Assembly (NCBI RefSeq): GCF_018413525.1
Contig: NZ_JAHCDD010000025.1
Location: forward strand, 1 to 64,000
DNA: 64,000 nucleotides
Direction of reading: 5' to 3'
From: Acidovorax sp. CCYZU-2555
GTDB lineage: Bacteria; Pseudomonadota; Gammaproteobacteria; Burkholderiales; Burkholderiaceae_C
Below the pieces are notes generated by a model. The model did no database searches, was not told the DNA's origin, and was given only the letters and a program-made list of their open reading frames with translations. Below, one piece after another: positions 17,820-27,937 of the stretch. The translations under genes were made by a program, and so were the position numbers. How positions within the stretch are numbered: position 1 is the first letter of the stretch; every line of letters begins with the position of its first letter.

Positions 17820-18757
17820 GGGTACTTGTCACCGGTGCCGGCGGCTTCATTGGCGCCACCTTGCTGCAGCTGCTCGGCGAGGGCGGCGGCATTGGCGGCC
17901 ATGCGGTCAGCGCCATCGCGGCCGTGGACCGGCAGTTTCCCGCCCCCATGCCAGGCGTTCTGGGCATTGAAGGCGATCTGGGCGATGCCCAGGTGCGCGC
18001 GCGCATCGCGGACTTCGCGCCCGAGGTGTGCTTTCACCTCGCGGCCGTGCCCGGCGGTGCGTCCGAGGCCGATCCCGGCATGAGCCGGCGCGTGAACCTC
18101 GACGCCACGCTGGACCTGTTCGACCTGCTGGGCGCAATGAACTCCGCGCGTCCGCCCGTGATGGTCTATGCCAGCACCATCGCCGTCTACGGCAGCGATC
18201 TGCGCGAACGCGTGACCGACAGCATGCCGCTGCGCCCGCCGCTGATCTACGGCGCGCACAAGCTGGCCTGCGAAATCCTGCTCGCGGACTACACGCGCCG
18301 CGGCCTGCTCGACGGCCGCGCGCTGCGCCTGCCCGGCATAGTCGCGCGCCCGCGCGCACCCTCGGGCCTGGCCTCGGCCTTCATGAGCGATCTGCTGCAC
18401 GCACTGGCCGCGGGCCAGCCTTTCACCTGTCCCGTGTCGCCCGATGCCACGGCCTGGTGGATGTCGGCGCGCCGCTGCGCCGAAAACCTGGTGCACGCAG
18501 CCGCCATGGACCCGGGAACCGACAGTCGGCGCGCCTGGCCGCTGCCCGTGCTGCGCCTGTCGATGGCCGAGATCGTGCAGACCCTGTCGCAGGTGTACGG
18601 CGTCGACGGCCAGAGCCTGGTGCGCTATGCGCCCCAGCCGCAGCTCGAGGCCATCTACGGCCGCTACCCGCCGCTGGACGACCAGGCCGCGCGAGCGCTG
18701 GGCCTGCGCGACGACGGCAGCGCCGAGGCGCTGGTACGGCGATCGCTCGGGCGCTGA
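17816..18757 (+). CDS. NAD-dependent epimerase/dehydratase (DenD-like SDR)
   Basis: 313-aa extended short-chain dehydrogenase. The Rossmann motif GAGGFIG is at residues 7-13, YASTIAVYGSD supplies the Ser/Thr, and YGAHK has the catalytic Tyr and Lys. Architecture resembles D-erythronate dehydrogenase (DenD) and related sugar-acid enzymes that are found with Bug or TRAP receptors. Its start overlaps the FAH-family stop by ATGA. Oxidation of a hydroxy acid or polyol intermediate is the most likely role; DenD function itself is not proven. Confidence 0.85.
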   Translation: MRVLVTGAGGFIGATLLQLLGEGGGIGGHAVSAIAAVDRQFPAPMPGVLGIEGDLGDAQVRARIADFAPEVCFHLAAVPGGASEADPGMSRRVNLDATLDLFDLLGAMNSARPPVMVYASTIAVYGSDLRERVTDSMPLRPPLIYGAHKLACEILLADYTRRGLLDGRALRLPGIVARPRAPSGLASAFMSDLLHALAAGQPFTCPVSPDATAWWMSARRCAENLVHAAAMDPGTDSRRAWPLPVLRLSMAEIVQTLSQVYGVDGQSLVRYAPQPQLEAIYGRYPPLDDQAARALGLRDDGSAEALVRRSLGR

Positions 18758-18801
18758 CTGCAAATTTCCTCCCATTTTTGAGCGGCTGCTGCTGCATCAC
18801 C

Positions 18802-19794
18802 ATGACCTCTTCTTCATTGCTCACCCGCCGCGGCGTATTGCGCGCCGCGGCCGCGCTCCCCTTGGCACATGCCGCGCTGGCCCAGGCTGCGCCTGCCTTC
18901 CCCAGCCGCCCCATCACCTGGGTCGTGCCATATCCTGCGGGCGGTTTCGGCGACGCGCTGTCGCGCATGCTGGCGCAAAAGCTGTCCGCCAGCCTCAAGC
19001 AGCCCGTGGTGGTCGACAACCGGCCCGGTGCCGGCGGCCAGATCGGCGTGGCCTACGCCAAGCAGCAACCCGCCGATGGCTACACGCTGCTGTACGGCGA
19101 TCTGGGCCCGTTCTCGATGAACGCGGGCCTGTACCCCAAGCTGGGCTACAACACCTTGAAAGACTTCCTGCCGCTCACGCGCCTGCTGGTGTCGCCCACG
19201 GTGCTGATCGCGCCGGTCAACAGCCGACTGCAGACCTGGAAGGATGTGCTGCAGGCCGCGCAAAGCGACAAGGGCCTGAACTACGGCTCCTATGGCGTGG
19301 GCAGCCAGCCGCATATCTGGATGGAAATGCTCAACCGCAGCGTGAAGGGCCGCATGACCCATGTCGCCTACAAGGGCGGCGCGCCCGCAGTGCAGGATCT
19401 GATCGCCGGCCACATCGACCTGTTGCTGGACGTCGCGCCCAGCAGCATTCCGCTGGTGCGCGAAGGCAAGGTGCGCGCGCTGGCCGTGGTCGGCAGCGAC
19501 CGGCGCCTGGCGCAGTTGCCGCAGGTGCCGACCATCACCGAGCTGGGCATGGCCGAACTCGATGTGCCGGGCTGGACGGGCGTGGCGGTGCGCGCCGGAA
19601 CGCCAGAGCCGGTGGCGAACCTGTTGCACGACGAGCTGGTCAAGGCCTTGCAGTCGCCCGACGTGGTGCAGCGCTATACCGAACTGGGCCTGGTGATCGC
19701 GCCGAGTTCGCGGGCGCAGTTCGCGGATTTGATACAGGCCGAGACCAAACGCTGGGGTGAAGTCATACGCTCCGTGGGAGTGCAGCTTGATTGA
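18802..19794 (+). CDS. Bug (TctC-type) solute-binding receptor 2
   Basis: 330-aa periplasmic receptor with a Tat-like signal (TRRGVLRAAAALPLAHAALAQ). Hallmarks are WVVPYPAGGFGDALSRMLA, VVVDNRPGAGGQIG and ADGYTLLYGD. Start chosen at ATG 18802; a longer reading would run through the epimerase gene. It lies 44 bp after the epimerase and overlaps the SDR start. Two receptors in one operon, differing in sequence, suggest two related ligands or receptor/sensor specialisation. Confidence 0.9.
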   Translation: MTSSSLLTRRGVLRAAAALPLAHAALAQAAPAFPSRPITWVVPYPAGGFGDALSRMLAQKLSASLKQPVVVDNRPGAGGQIGVAYAKQQPADGYTLLYGDLGPFSMNAGLYPKLGYNTLKDFLPLTRLLVSPTVLIAPVNSRLQTWKDVLQAAQSDKGLNYGSYGVGSQPHIWMEMLNRSVKGRMTHVAYKGGAPAVQDLIAGHIDLLLDVAPSSIPLVREGKVRALAVVGSDRRLAQLPQVPTITELGMAELDVPGWTGVAVRAGTPEPVANLLHDELVKALQSPDVVQRYTELGLVIAPSSRAQFADLIQAETKRWGEVIRSVGVQLD

Positions 19795-20572
19795 CGCGCC
19801 GCGCAGCCTGTTCGATCTGAGCGGCCAGACCGCGCTGATCACCGGCGCGGCGGGCGGCCTGGGCCAGGCGATCGCGCTGGCGTTCGCGCGCCAGGGCGCC
19901 GATCTGGTGCTGGCCGATCGCGATCGGGCGGCGAGCGAAGCCGTGGCGGCGCGCTGCCGCGCCCTCGGAGTACAGGCCACGGCGCTGAGCGCCGACCTGG
20001 CCGACGCGCGGCAGGCCCAGGCCTTGGCGGACCAGGCATTGGCGGTGTCTGGGCGCATAGACACCCTGGTCTGCAACGCCGGCATGCAGGGCCCGGCCGG
20101 TCCGCTGCTGGCGGTGCAGCCGCAAGACTGGCAGCAGGTGTTCCAGGTCAACCTGGCCAGCGCGCACGCGCTGTGCGCCGGCCTGGTGCCGGCCATGGGC
20201 GCGCGGGGTGGGGGCAGCGTCATCCTGATGGCCAGCATCGCCGCGCTGCGCGGCAACCGCGCCATAGGCCTGTATGGCATGAGCAAGGCCGCGCTGGCCC
20301 AGATGGCACGCAACCTGGCGGTGGAGTGGGGGCCGCAGGGCGTGCGCGCCAACGCCATCGCGCCGGGACTGATACGCACGCCCTTGGCGGCCGGGCTTTT
20401 GCAGGATCAGGCGTTCATGGCGCGGCGCCTGGCCATGACCCCGCTGCGCCGCGTGGGCGAGCCGCACGAGGTGGCCGGCGTCGCGGTGCTGCTGGCGTCG
20501 GCCGCGGGAGGCTTCATCAGCGGGCAGAATCTGGTGGTCGATGGAGGCACCTTGGTGTCTGACGGCGGCTGA
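19787..20572 (+). CDS. short-chain dehydrogenase/reductase
   Basis: About 261-aa classical SDR. TGAAGGLG (cofactor binding), the CNAG motif and YGMSK with the catalytic Tyr and Lys are present, and the C-terminus ends in the usual VVDGGT segment. No ATG suits the family's N-terminus. TTG 19787 is preferred because GTGGGAG lies 6 nt upstream and the protein then begins with the short leader typical of the family; GTG 19757 is the alternative. It overlaps the Bug receptor stop by 8 nt, so translational coupling is expected. It is the last gene of the operon; substrate unknown. Confidence 0.85.
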   Translation: MIDAPRSLFDLSGQTALITGAAGGLGQAIALAFARQGADLVLADRDRAASEAVAARCRALGVQATALSADLADARQAQALADQALAVSGRIDTLVCNAGMQGPAGPLLAVQPQDWQQVFQVNLASAHALCAGLVPAMGARGGGSVILMASIAALRGNRAIGLYGMSKAALAQMARNLAVEWGPQGVRANAIAPGLIRTPLAAGLLQDQAFMARRLAMTPLRRVGEPHEVAGVAVLLASAAGGFISGQNLVVDGGTLVSDGG

Positions 20573-20629
20573 AGGCCAAGCCAGGCCTTGCGCGATTTTC
20601 CTGGCCCGGGCGCGCAAGCCGCCAGACCA

Positions 20630-20652
20630 GGCAGGCGTGATTCCCGCCTGCC
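20630..20652. terminator. hairpin between convergent SDR and giant gene 1
   Basis: GGCAGGCG (20630-20637) pairs with CGCCTGCC (20645-20652) over a 7-nt loop in the gap between the two converging genes. There is no T-run on either strand, so a Rho-independent function is uncertain. A comparable but longer hairpin (27896-27926) lies at the same place after giant gene 2; only the right arm is shared between the two copies. Confidence 0.4.
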
Positions 20653-21837
20653 CGGTGCTTCAACGGCTCAGGCGAACTCGATCCCCGTGGCCGCCAGACC
20701 CACCAGATCGATGCGCACGGCGTTGAGCTCCAGATTGCTGGCCAGCACCGCGAGCTCGCCGCCCGTCACGCCCTGGGCCATCATGTCGATGAACGGTTGC
20801 AACTGCGCGGGCGTGGGGGCGCTGCCCACGACATTGGTCCACAGCAGCTGCGTCACCTGACCGGGAGTGTTTGCGCCCAGCAATTGCAGGCCCAGTTGCG
20901 CCAGGCTTTGCGCGCTGACGCCCGCATCTAGTGCGCGAATCACTTCGCCCACCAGCGGCTTGTTGTCGAGCAAGGCCACACCGCCCACGGCGCCTATCAG
21001 CTTGGCGGCTTCGCCCGCATGGCCGTCGAGGTCCAGGGCCAACTGGGTGTCGCTGAGTGTCACGCGCTCCACGTTGACCAGCTCCAGCATCGCGCCGTCG
21101 GTCATGCGCTGCAGCGTGTGGCCGGTGGCGCTCGCCTCGACATGCATCTGCGCCAAGGTCGCAGGGATGACGATGGTGTCTATGCCCGCGCCGCCGTCCA
21201 CCGTCCAAGCCAGGCCCATGGGGGGCGTGAACGTGTTGTTGCCCGCATCGCCCACGAACGTGGTGTCGCGCGCCACGTCCACGCGGATCGCGCCTGCGGT
21301 TTCCATGCCTTCGAGCAGTTGCTGCGCGGTCTTGCCGCCGGCTTGCTGCGGGAACACCTGGGCGAACAGGTCTGCCACCTGCAAGGCGCTCAAGCCGTCC
21401 AGCGTCTGTATCACCGCACCTTCGGACTGCGTCAGATCGCGTCCCATCCATTGCTGGAACAGGAAAGCCGCAGCTTCTTCGGCCGCGCTGTGGGCCACGG
21501 TGAGGATGGGACCGGTCTCGAAGCGCACCTGCTCCACATCGACCAGCCAGTCGGCGACGCTGGTGGCGATATGCGTTAGCTTGATGCCCGTGCCGTCGAG
21601 TGTGATCGAGTAATCGCTGCGCTTGCCTTCCTGCAGCGCCACATCGAAGCCCGTGCCGCCGTTGAGCTTGTCGCTGCCGCTGCCGCCCGAAAGCAGGTCA
21701 TTGCCCGCGCCGCCGAACACGGTGTCGTTGCCCGCGTCGCCATAGATCTGGTCGTCTCCGCCCTTGCTGCCCACGGTGTCGTTGCCGCCGCCGCCATGGA
21801 TGATGTCGTCATCGGCGCCTAGCACGATGTACTGGGC
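20645..21837 (-). repeat. 1.19-kb near-identical repeat, copy A (giant gene 1 3' end)
   Basis: This stretch aligns without gaps to 27915-29107 at a constant offset of 7270 bp. I counted roughly 60 mismatches by eye, about 95% identity. It covers the RTX nonapeptide block, the rest of the C-terminal region, the stop codon and about 23 bp beyond it. Upstream of it the two genes remain homologous in protein but are clearly diverged in DNA, which points to a recent duplication or gene conversion limited to this 3' cassette. Confidence 0.9.
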
Positions 21838-24800
21838 CGCGCCATCGCCGCTGGCCGAATTGCGTCCCGCACCGCCGATCACGCGCACCGCGCCGACGAT
21901 GGCGACGAAGTCGATGTCATCGACTTGCAGCACCGTGCCAGCTGGCAGTCCGCGCGCGTCCACGATCACGGCTTCGAGCACGTTGGCCGCCGTCGATCCG
22001 GTCACGCGTATGGGCTCGCCGGGCGCCGCCGTGCCGGGGATGGACAGCGTGAGCAGCTGCACCACCAGCTTGGCCGTGGGGTCCAGGCTCGCAAAGAACC
22101 GGTTGCCATCGTTGATGAGCTGGTTGCTGGCGCCGTCCACCTGCTCCAGTCGCAGGCCGAGGTCGGCCAGCGCCGCCGAGGTGGACTGCGGTGTGGCAAA
22201 GCCTTCGGCCGTGATGCCCACGCCCGTCGGTACGCCGACGCTGAGAATGGGCTGGCCATTGGCGGACTTGACCAGCGTGATGTCGGCCGTCGAGCCCGCG
22301 CCTACGCTCTCCTGGCGATCGTTCTGGACGATCGGTATGCTGATGCGTGTCGAGCCATCGGCCTGCGTCACGGTGGTGACCGCGACGCCATCGACGACGA
22401 CCGGACCCGTGGGGGGCGCGGGGTCCACGGGCGTGGGTGGCGTGATGAGTTCGGTCTTGAAATTGAAAGTCGTCGCGTTGTCCACGACCGCCACGGCATT
22501 GCCGGCGACGTCCTTGAGCGCGTCGGCATCCCAGCTGATGTAGTAGTCTGTCAGCGACGCCAGTTTCGCGTTGGGCGTGATCACCAGTGCGCCATCGGCG
22601 TTGAGGGTGACGGCCGCAGCGACCAGGGTCTGCGTTGCGACATCGCGCAGGTAGACCTTGGCGGCATCCACCGAGGCCAGCGGCTCGCCGAAGCGCAGCA
22701 CCACGGCGGACGAAATGCCGACGCCAGTGGCATCGTCGCCAGGGCTGCTGGTAGCCGGGTCGAAGACCGGCGCCGCGGTATCGACCGCATAGGCCTGGCT
22801 CAGCGCCGTGCTGGAATTGCCGGCCGTGTCCGAGACGCGCACCTGCAGCGTGCCGTTGGCGGCGAACGTCACGCCCGACAAGCTCCAGTCGCTGGTGCCG
22901 ACCAGCGCCGTTGCCGTGGTCCAGGTGCTGCCGTTGTCCAGCGACACTTCGACGATCTCGTCCGCGGACAGGTTGCCTGTCAGCGTGCCGCGCAGGGTCT
23001 GGTTGCTGCCGTTGTTGGTGATGAAATCGGTGGCGCTGGACCCGCTGTCGCCATCGAGCGAAACTGTGCCGGCCTCGATGGCGGGCGCCACGGTATCGAG
23101 CACATACACCTGCGAGAGCACGGTGCCGTCATTGCCGGCGGCATCGGTGACCTTGATCTTGAGCGTGCCGCTGCCGGTGAGGGTGACTTCATCCCAGATC
23201 AACTCCGTGCCGTTGACCTTGGTGGTGATGTCGGTCCAGGTGACGCCGTCGTCCAGCGAGCCCTGGACGATATCGCCGTTGCCCAGCCCTGCGCTGAGCG
23301 TGGCGCTGATGACCTGGGCCGGGGTGTTGGTGATGAAGTCGGTATCGCTGCTGCCCTTGTCGTTGGAGAACTGCGGCGGGCTGAAAGTCTGTGCTGGAGG
23401 CGTTGTGTCTATGGTCAGCGTATGCAGGGTGCCCTGCGACGGGTTGTTGGCCGCATCCTTGGCGATGACTGTGACGCTGTTGGTACCATCGGAATTGAGT
23501 ACAAGCGTGCCGGAAGTCGGCATCGCCGTGTCGAGGTCGACGCTCCAGGCACCGCTGCCATCGGCAACGGTCGTGTAGGTGGCGCTGCCCGTGCCCACTA
23601 CCACGGTGATGGTCGCACCCACCTCGGCGGTGCCGGCAAGGGTGGGGAACCCCTGGCTTGTCAGTGCGGGCGAGGTCACCGCTGGCGCGGCAGGTGGCGT
23701 GGTATCGATCACCAGCATCTGCGTGGCAGGCGAGGTGGACGGATTGCCGGCGGCGTCGGTGGCCATGACCGAAACCCAATTGCTGCCGTTGGCGTTGAGA
23801 GCCAAGACGCCTGCGTGCGGGTTGGCCGACGCCAGGTTGATGCTCCAGGCGCCACCCGTGGCCGTGGTGGTGTAGGTCGCGCCGCCGACCACGACGGTGA
23901 CGGTGGCGTTGGTCTCGGCCGTTCCGCTGAGCGTGGGCAAGGCCTGGTTGGTCAGGGCCGCCGTGTTGATGACCGGAGTTGCAGGCGGAGTGCGGTCCAC
24001 CAAGTAGCTCGCGCCAGCGGTGTAGCCGGAAACGATGGCGGCGCTGTTGTTGGCGCTCTGGATGCCGGTGCCGCTGGACTTGAGGTCCAGGCGCACAGTG
24101 CCGTCGCCGGCGCCTGTGACCTGGACTGTCCACTTCACACCGCCATCGCTGCTGGAAGGCGTACCGACGCTGCCTCCCGTGGCCGAGCCGGTGATGATGA
24201 AATCGTCGTTGGTCACCCCGATCACGCTTTCGGAGAAGGTGATGGTGAACGTGAGCGAAGACGCATTGGTCAGTGCTGTCGCCGAGTCCGCGCGCACGAT
24301 GCTGTTGACCGACGGGCCGTTGACCACCGAGAGGGTGAAATCGCTGTAGGCCGACAGTCCATCGCCGTCGGTGGCCGTGACCCGCACGGACGGCGTTCCG
24401 ACGTCTTCAGAGGTTGGCGTACCGCTGAAGGTGCGGGTCGCCGGATCGAAGTGTAGCCACGAGGGCAGCGCACCGTTGTCCGCCAGCGCGGCGGAATAGA
24501 CCAGCGTGTTCGTCTGGCCGCTGTCCGGGTCGGTGAACGATCCGGCCGGCACGGTGTAGGAGTACGACAGGCCTGCGGCCGCTGACTGCGCCGCCAATGG
24601 CACGGCGACCACCGGGGCTTCGTTGACATTGGTCAGCAGCACGCTGAGCGTCTTGTCGAACGTCAGGCCATCCGCGTCGGTCGTTTTGAGCGTGATCGAA
24701 TAGCTGGATTTTGCCTCGAAGTCCAACGTGGTGGTGTCCTGGAAGCGAAGCTCGTTACCCACGATCTGGAACAGGCTGTCGTCGGCCCCACCGGCAAAGC

Positions 24801-27582
24801 TGTAGGTGAAGGAGTCGCCCATATCCACGTCGGCGGTGGTGAGGGTGCCAACGCTTCGCAGCGCTCCCGACCCCGAGTTCTCTGCGACGGTGTTGCCGGA
24901 CAGAAAGATGTTGGTTGGCGCGTCGTTGGCGCCGGTGACGTTGACGGTCAGCGTGGTGCTGCCGGTGGCCGCACGCGCATTGCTGTCGGTCGCGGTGACC
25001 GTGAACGTGTCCGTGGCGCTGCCACTCAGCAACGCATCGACTGCTGCGGAGTTGGGAACAAAAACATACTTCCCTTGGTTGACGCCCGTGCTGACCACAT
25101 AAAGCGTCCCATAGGTCCCGGCCTTGGACACGTCATAGACCACGCCATCGATACTGGTGCTGCCGCCTGCGGTGCCCGATTGGATGCCAAAGCTTGCAAT
25201 GGCATCGGTATCGGGATCGGTGGCGCTGAGCGTGCCTGCGGTATTCGGCAGCGTGTCCTGTGTGGCAGTGTCGACTACCGTGATGGCGTCCACCTCATTG
25301 ACCACGGGCGCTGCGTTCGGGGCCGCGTTCAGCAGAACCCGCATCTCTATATCCGAGCCTGTGGTCTTGCCCGATGCCGCGGAGTCCACCCAGACGGCGG
25401 CAAATTTTCCGGCATCGAGCGCTGCCACCACGCCAGCGCTCTGGTCGCCGTAACGCTGCTCGTTGATTTGAAACTCGGCTTGGTCCACGGCGGTTCCCGC
25501 GGCATCGAATCGGCGGCCACTGATGGCGGAGCCGTTGCCATCCGTATTCTCGGAGTCCCAGGTGATCACAAAGCTGCCATCCGACAGCGCGGCCACCTTC
25601 ACATTGCCTACGTCGCTCAGCGCGGTATCCGCCTGGAAAATGGCGGAGGTCGCAACGCCGCTGTTATTGAAGATTTGCGCATAAACATGCTGCTGCTTTT
25701 CCCAGGCGAGTACGAATCCGCCGTTGGAGAGTGCAGCAAGACCTGGCGCGTACCCGGTATCCCCTGCAGGCGATGTCTTCACACCTTGGCCGCTGATGTA
25801 AATGCCCTCGCTTGCCGCGATCACCTGCGCGCCATTGTTCAAAATGGCTGTTGCCTGTGCATAGCCCAGGGTTGCAAAGACATCAGTGCCGCCCGCCGCG
25901 CCACTGCTGCTGAATGTTGCGGTGCGAATGGTGGTGTAGTCGACCGCGTCCCAGGAAACAACGAACTGATCGCCAGAACTGTTTGCAGCGATGGCTATGG
26001 TGCCGTATTCAACCCAGGCGTTGGTCGCTATTCCCTGTTGCGGGCCGACAAGGCCGCCCTCCGCCACGATACGTACGGAAATATTTTTGCTGGCGGAGTC
26101 CGCATAGGCCACCGCGAATCCCCCGTTCTCCAGCGTCGTGACGACAGGAGCCGCGCTGGTGGGGGCGCTGTTAATCGTTATCTGGTTTCCTTGGGCTGCG
26201 CCTTGGTTGTTGTATATCTGTGCATAAATGGCGCCGCCGGACGTACTCCAGGCCACAACATAATTGCCATTGGCCCAGGAAGCGATGGTAGGAGAAATCT
26301 GGTCGCCAGCGGCTGCGCTGACGACGATATCGGAAGAGAAATTCAAATCCGTGGACGCACCAACCACATCAAAAGTGACGGTTTTTGAATATCCTGTGCC
26401 TGCTATAGGTTGTCCCGCTGTGTCCAGCTGATAAATATCATAGTAAGTGACGACTATGCTGTGCTGGGAGCCCTCTGCCGAGATTTTTGTGGGATCTGCC
26501 AGCGTGAGTTGGGCTTTGTTGTCCGTCGAGGCATTGAAGTCCAGAGCGAACAGGCCGGGTGTGCTCTGGCTTTCAAGAACCCATTTGCCCAGATTTGTGC
26601 GGCCGGTGTCCACAGGCGTGAGAGTCGCGACAAGGCCGTCTTCCGGCGTGTCGGTCCCTAGTATTCCTGTGGACGAGTCAATGCCTGTGGGGGCTCCATC
26701 TTCGAAGATGGTGAACGATGTCCCGGTATTGCCACCAGCGTGTTGGTACCCATGTCCCACCGTATCGGCCTGATTGCTGGGCTCGGAACCTGCGGGAACA
26801 CGAGTGCTGACGAAGCGCCAAACCGTGCCCGCAACCGACATATATTCCCCATCCGTGTTGACGGTGAATGTTGTCCAGTTTTGTCCGCCGTTGTTGCTGT
26901 ATTCGAATCGACCGTAATCTAGGTTCCAACTGAAAGCCGGGATATTATAAAAAGTGATTTTGGAAATGGGGATGGAGCCATTTGCCAAGCCCCATGTCCA
27001 TGTATAGCTCGCCTCGCCTGGTCGGACCCAGATGCTGGTGGATGGAAATGCAAGGACCTGGGCGACAGCCAATATTCCAGAGCAGGCGACCTCAATGGGG
27101 GCCGAATGGGGCTGGCCGACGATAAAGTCCAGTTTCCAGTCAGCGCCCATCAACGCGCAGCCGGTGAGATTTTCCGAGGCCGCGACGTTTGCGCCCGTGC
27201 ATTCGGCAATCGCCGCGACCAGCTTTCTGCCTGCAGAATTTTTGGCGATCTCGCAGCCATAAAAATAGAGATCACCATCCTCCACCAACGCCTCGCCAAT
27301 GCGGCAAAGGCTTGGGAGTTGTTTCTCGAGCGTGGAAAGAGACAGCGACAGGCTGCCCAGCCGGATCTCGCCCGCCGCGCCATGGCTCAGGATGTGTATC
27401 GTTGACCAGCTGTGCCGGGGATGTTCCTGCACATGGGCCGCCATCTGCTGCAGTGCGTTGCCCGCGGCGCTCAGCACCACGACTTCGTGCTCCTTGCGAA
27501 GCGCATGGCACACAGATTCAAAATCGGGAATGTCGTCAACAACGAAGGCCAGAGTGCGCTGATTTTGCTGGATTGAGGTCAT
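20668..27582 (-). CDS. giant DUF4347 / Ig-like / RTX secreted protein 1
   Basis: 2304-aa modular exported protein. Order: DUF4347 (about 8-175, with LSHG at 65-68 and YGC at 108-110); a region of repeats with GGFVLAWEKQ- and GSFVITWDSE-like strands (about 300-750); a VCBS-like domain (about 760-880); a cadherin-like domain (about 890-990); a CADG-type Ig domain (about 995-1095); a bacterial Ig-like domain (about 1100-1195); four further Ig-like modules introduced by D(R/T)TPPA-type junctions (1196-1600); an SbsA-like Ig domain (1600-1710). The C-terminal part has RTX nonapeptides such as GGAGNDLLSGGSGSDKLNGG (about 1921-1978) and two DUF4214-like segments (about 2030-2080, 2200-2280). No Sec signal; the C-terminus is consistent with type I secretion. 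ATG 27582 is chosen because DUF4347 begins directly after it. Likely an adhesin or biofilm matrix protein; no secretion genes are nearby. Confidence 0.88.
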   Translation of the reverse strand: MTSIQQNQRTLAFVVDDIPDFESVCHALRKEHEVVVLSAAGNALQQMAAHVQEHPRHSWSTIHILSHGAAGEIRLGSLSLSLSTLEKQLPSLCRIGEALVEDGDLYFYGCEIAKNSAGRKLVAAIAECTGANVAASENLTGCALMGADWKLDFIVGQPHSAPIEVACSGILAVAQVLAFPSTSIWVRPGEASYTWTWGLANGSIPISKITFYNIPAFSWNLDYGRFEYSNNGGQNWTTFTVNTDGEYMSVAGTVWRFVSTRVPAGSEPSNQADTVGHGYQHAGGNTGTSFTIFEDGAPTGIDSSTGILGTDTPEDGLVATLTPVDTGRTNLGKWVLESQSTPGLFALDFNASTDNKAQLTLADPTKISAEGSQHSIVVTYYDIYQLDTAGQPIAGTGYSKTVTFDVVGASTDLNFSSDIVVSAAAGDQISPTIASWANGNYVVAWSTSGGAIYAQIYNNQGAAQGNQITINSAPTSAAPVVTTLENGGFAVAYADSASKNISVRIVAEGGLVGPQQGIATNAWVEYGTIAIAANSSGDQFVVSWDAVDYTTIRTATFSSSGAAGGTDVFATLGYAQATAILNNGAQVIAASEGIYISGQGVKTSPAGDTGYAPGLAALSNGGFVLAWEKQQHVYAQIFNNSGVATSAIFQADTALSDVGNVKVAALSDGSFVITWDSENTDGNGSAISGRRFDAAGTAVDQAEFQINEQRYGDQSAGVVAALDAGKFAAVWVDSAASGKTTGSDIEMRVLLNAAPNAAPVVNEVDAITVVDTATQDTLPNTAGTLSATDPDTDAIASFGIQSGTAGGSTSIDGVVYDVSKAGTYGTLYVVSTGVNQGKYVFVPNSAAVDALLSGSATDTFTVTATDSNARAATGSTTLTVNVTGANDAPTNIFLSGNTVAENSGSGALRSVGTLTTADVDMGDSFTYSFAGGADDSLFQIVGNELRFQDTTTLDFEAKSSYSITLKTTDADGLTFDKTLSVLLTNVNEAPVVAVPLAAQSAAAGLSYSYTVPAGSFTDPDSGQTNTLVYSAALADNGALPSWLHFDPATRTFSGTPTSEDVGTPSVRVTATDGDGLSAYSDFTLSVVNGPSVNSIVRADSATALTNASSLTFTITFSESVIGVTNDDFIITGSATGGSVGTPSSSDGGVKWTVQVTGAGDGTVRLDLKSSGTGIQSANNSAAIVSGYTAGASYLVDRTPPATPVINTAALTNQALPTLSGTAETNATVTVVVGGATYTTTATGGAWSINLASANPHAGVLALNANGSNWVSVMATDAAGNPSTSPATQMLVIDTTPPAAPAVTSPALTSQGFPTLAGTAEVGATITVVVGTGSATYTTVADGSGAWSVDLDTAMPTSGTLVLNSDGTNSVTVIAKDAANNPSQGTLHTLTIDTTPPAQTFSPPQFSNDKGSSDTDFITNTPAQVISATLSAGLGNGDIVQGSLDDGVTWTDITTKVNGTELIWDEVTLTGSGTLKIKVTDAAGNDGTVLSQVYVLDTVAPAIEAGTVSLDGDSGSSATDFITNNGSNQTLRGTLTGNLSADEIVEVSLDNGSTWTTATALVGTSDWSLSGVTFAANGTLQVRVSDTAGNSSTALSQAYAVDTAAPVFDPATSSPGDDATGVGISSAVVLRFGEPLASVDAAKVYLRDVATQTLVAAAVTLNADGALVITPNAKLASLTDYYISWDADALKDVAGNAVAVVDNATTFNFKTELITPPTPVDPAPPTGPVVVDGVAVTTVTQADGSTRISIPIVQNDRQESVGAGSTADITLVKSANGQPILSVGVPTGVGITAEGFATPQSTSAALADLGLRLEQVDGASNQLINDGNRFFASLDPTAKLVVQLLTLSIPGTAAPGEPIRVTGSTAANVLEAVIVDARGLPAGTVLQVDDIDFVAIVGAVRVIGGAGRNSASGDGAAQYIVLGADDDIIHGGGGNDTVGSKGGDDQIYGDAGNDTVFGGAGNDLLSGGSGSDKLNGGTGFDVALQEGKRSDYSITLDGTGIKLTHIATSVADWLVDVEQVRFETGPILTVAHSAAEEAAAFLFQQWMGRDLTQSEGAVIQTLDGLSALQVADLFAQVFPQQAGGKTAQQLLEGMETAGAIRVDVARDTTFVGDAGNNTFTPPMGLAWTVDGGAGIDTIVIPATLAQMHVEASATGHTLQRMTDGAMLELVNVERVTLSDTQLALDLDGHAGEAAKLIGAVGGVALLDNKPLVGEVIRALDAGVSAQSLAQLGLQLLGANTPGQVTQLLWTNVVGSAPTPAQLQPFIDMMAQGVTGGELAVLASNLELNAVRIDLVGLAATGIEFA

Positions 27583-27937
27583 GGGCGGCTCAAGTGGTGA
27601 CCCGGCGAGGATCAATGGTCTTTTCCCACAAAGGGGGCAATGCCTAGCTTCACAACATGTGTGAAAAATACCATTTGTGTTGCAAGGCGTTACCAATTTT
27701 AGGGAGCCATGGCCAAAACCCCAAGAAAATTCTGTGGATTTCCCCGTTTTTTGTGGAACTTTCAGTCGTTTGAAGTTACGGCGCCACACGTGCCGACGCA
27801 GTCGCGGATGGCGATTTCCGTGCGGCGCTTGCTCCGTGTTTCAGAACATGCCGATGGCTGAAATGCGGGTGCTGCCGAACGCCTTCGGTCGCAACACCGG
27901 GCCAGCGTGGTCCACGCCTGCCCGGTGCTTCAACGGC
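27583..27937. other. intergenic region between the two giant genes
   Basis: 355 bp without a convincing gene. The part next to giant gene 1 (27640-27790) is AT-richer than its surroundings and should hold that gene's minus-strand promoter, but I could not fix -10/-35 boxes with confidence. At its other end, ACCGGGC (27896-27902) and GCCCGGT (27920-27926) enclose a second 5-bp stem, forming a hairpin just after the giant gene 2 stop that may act as a transcription end. Confidence 0.5.
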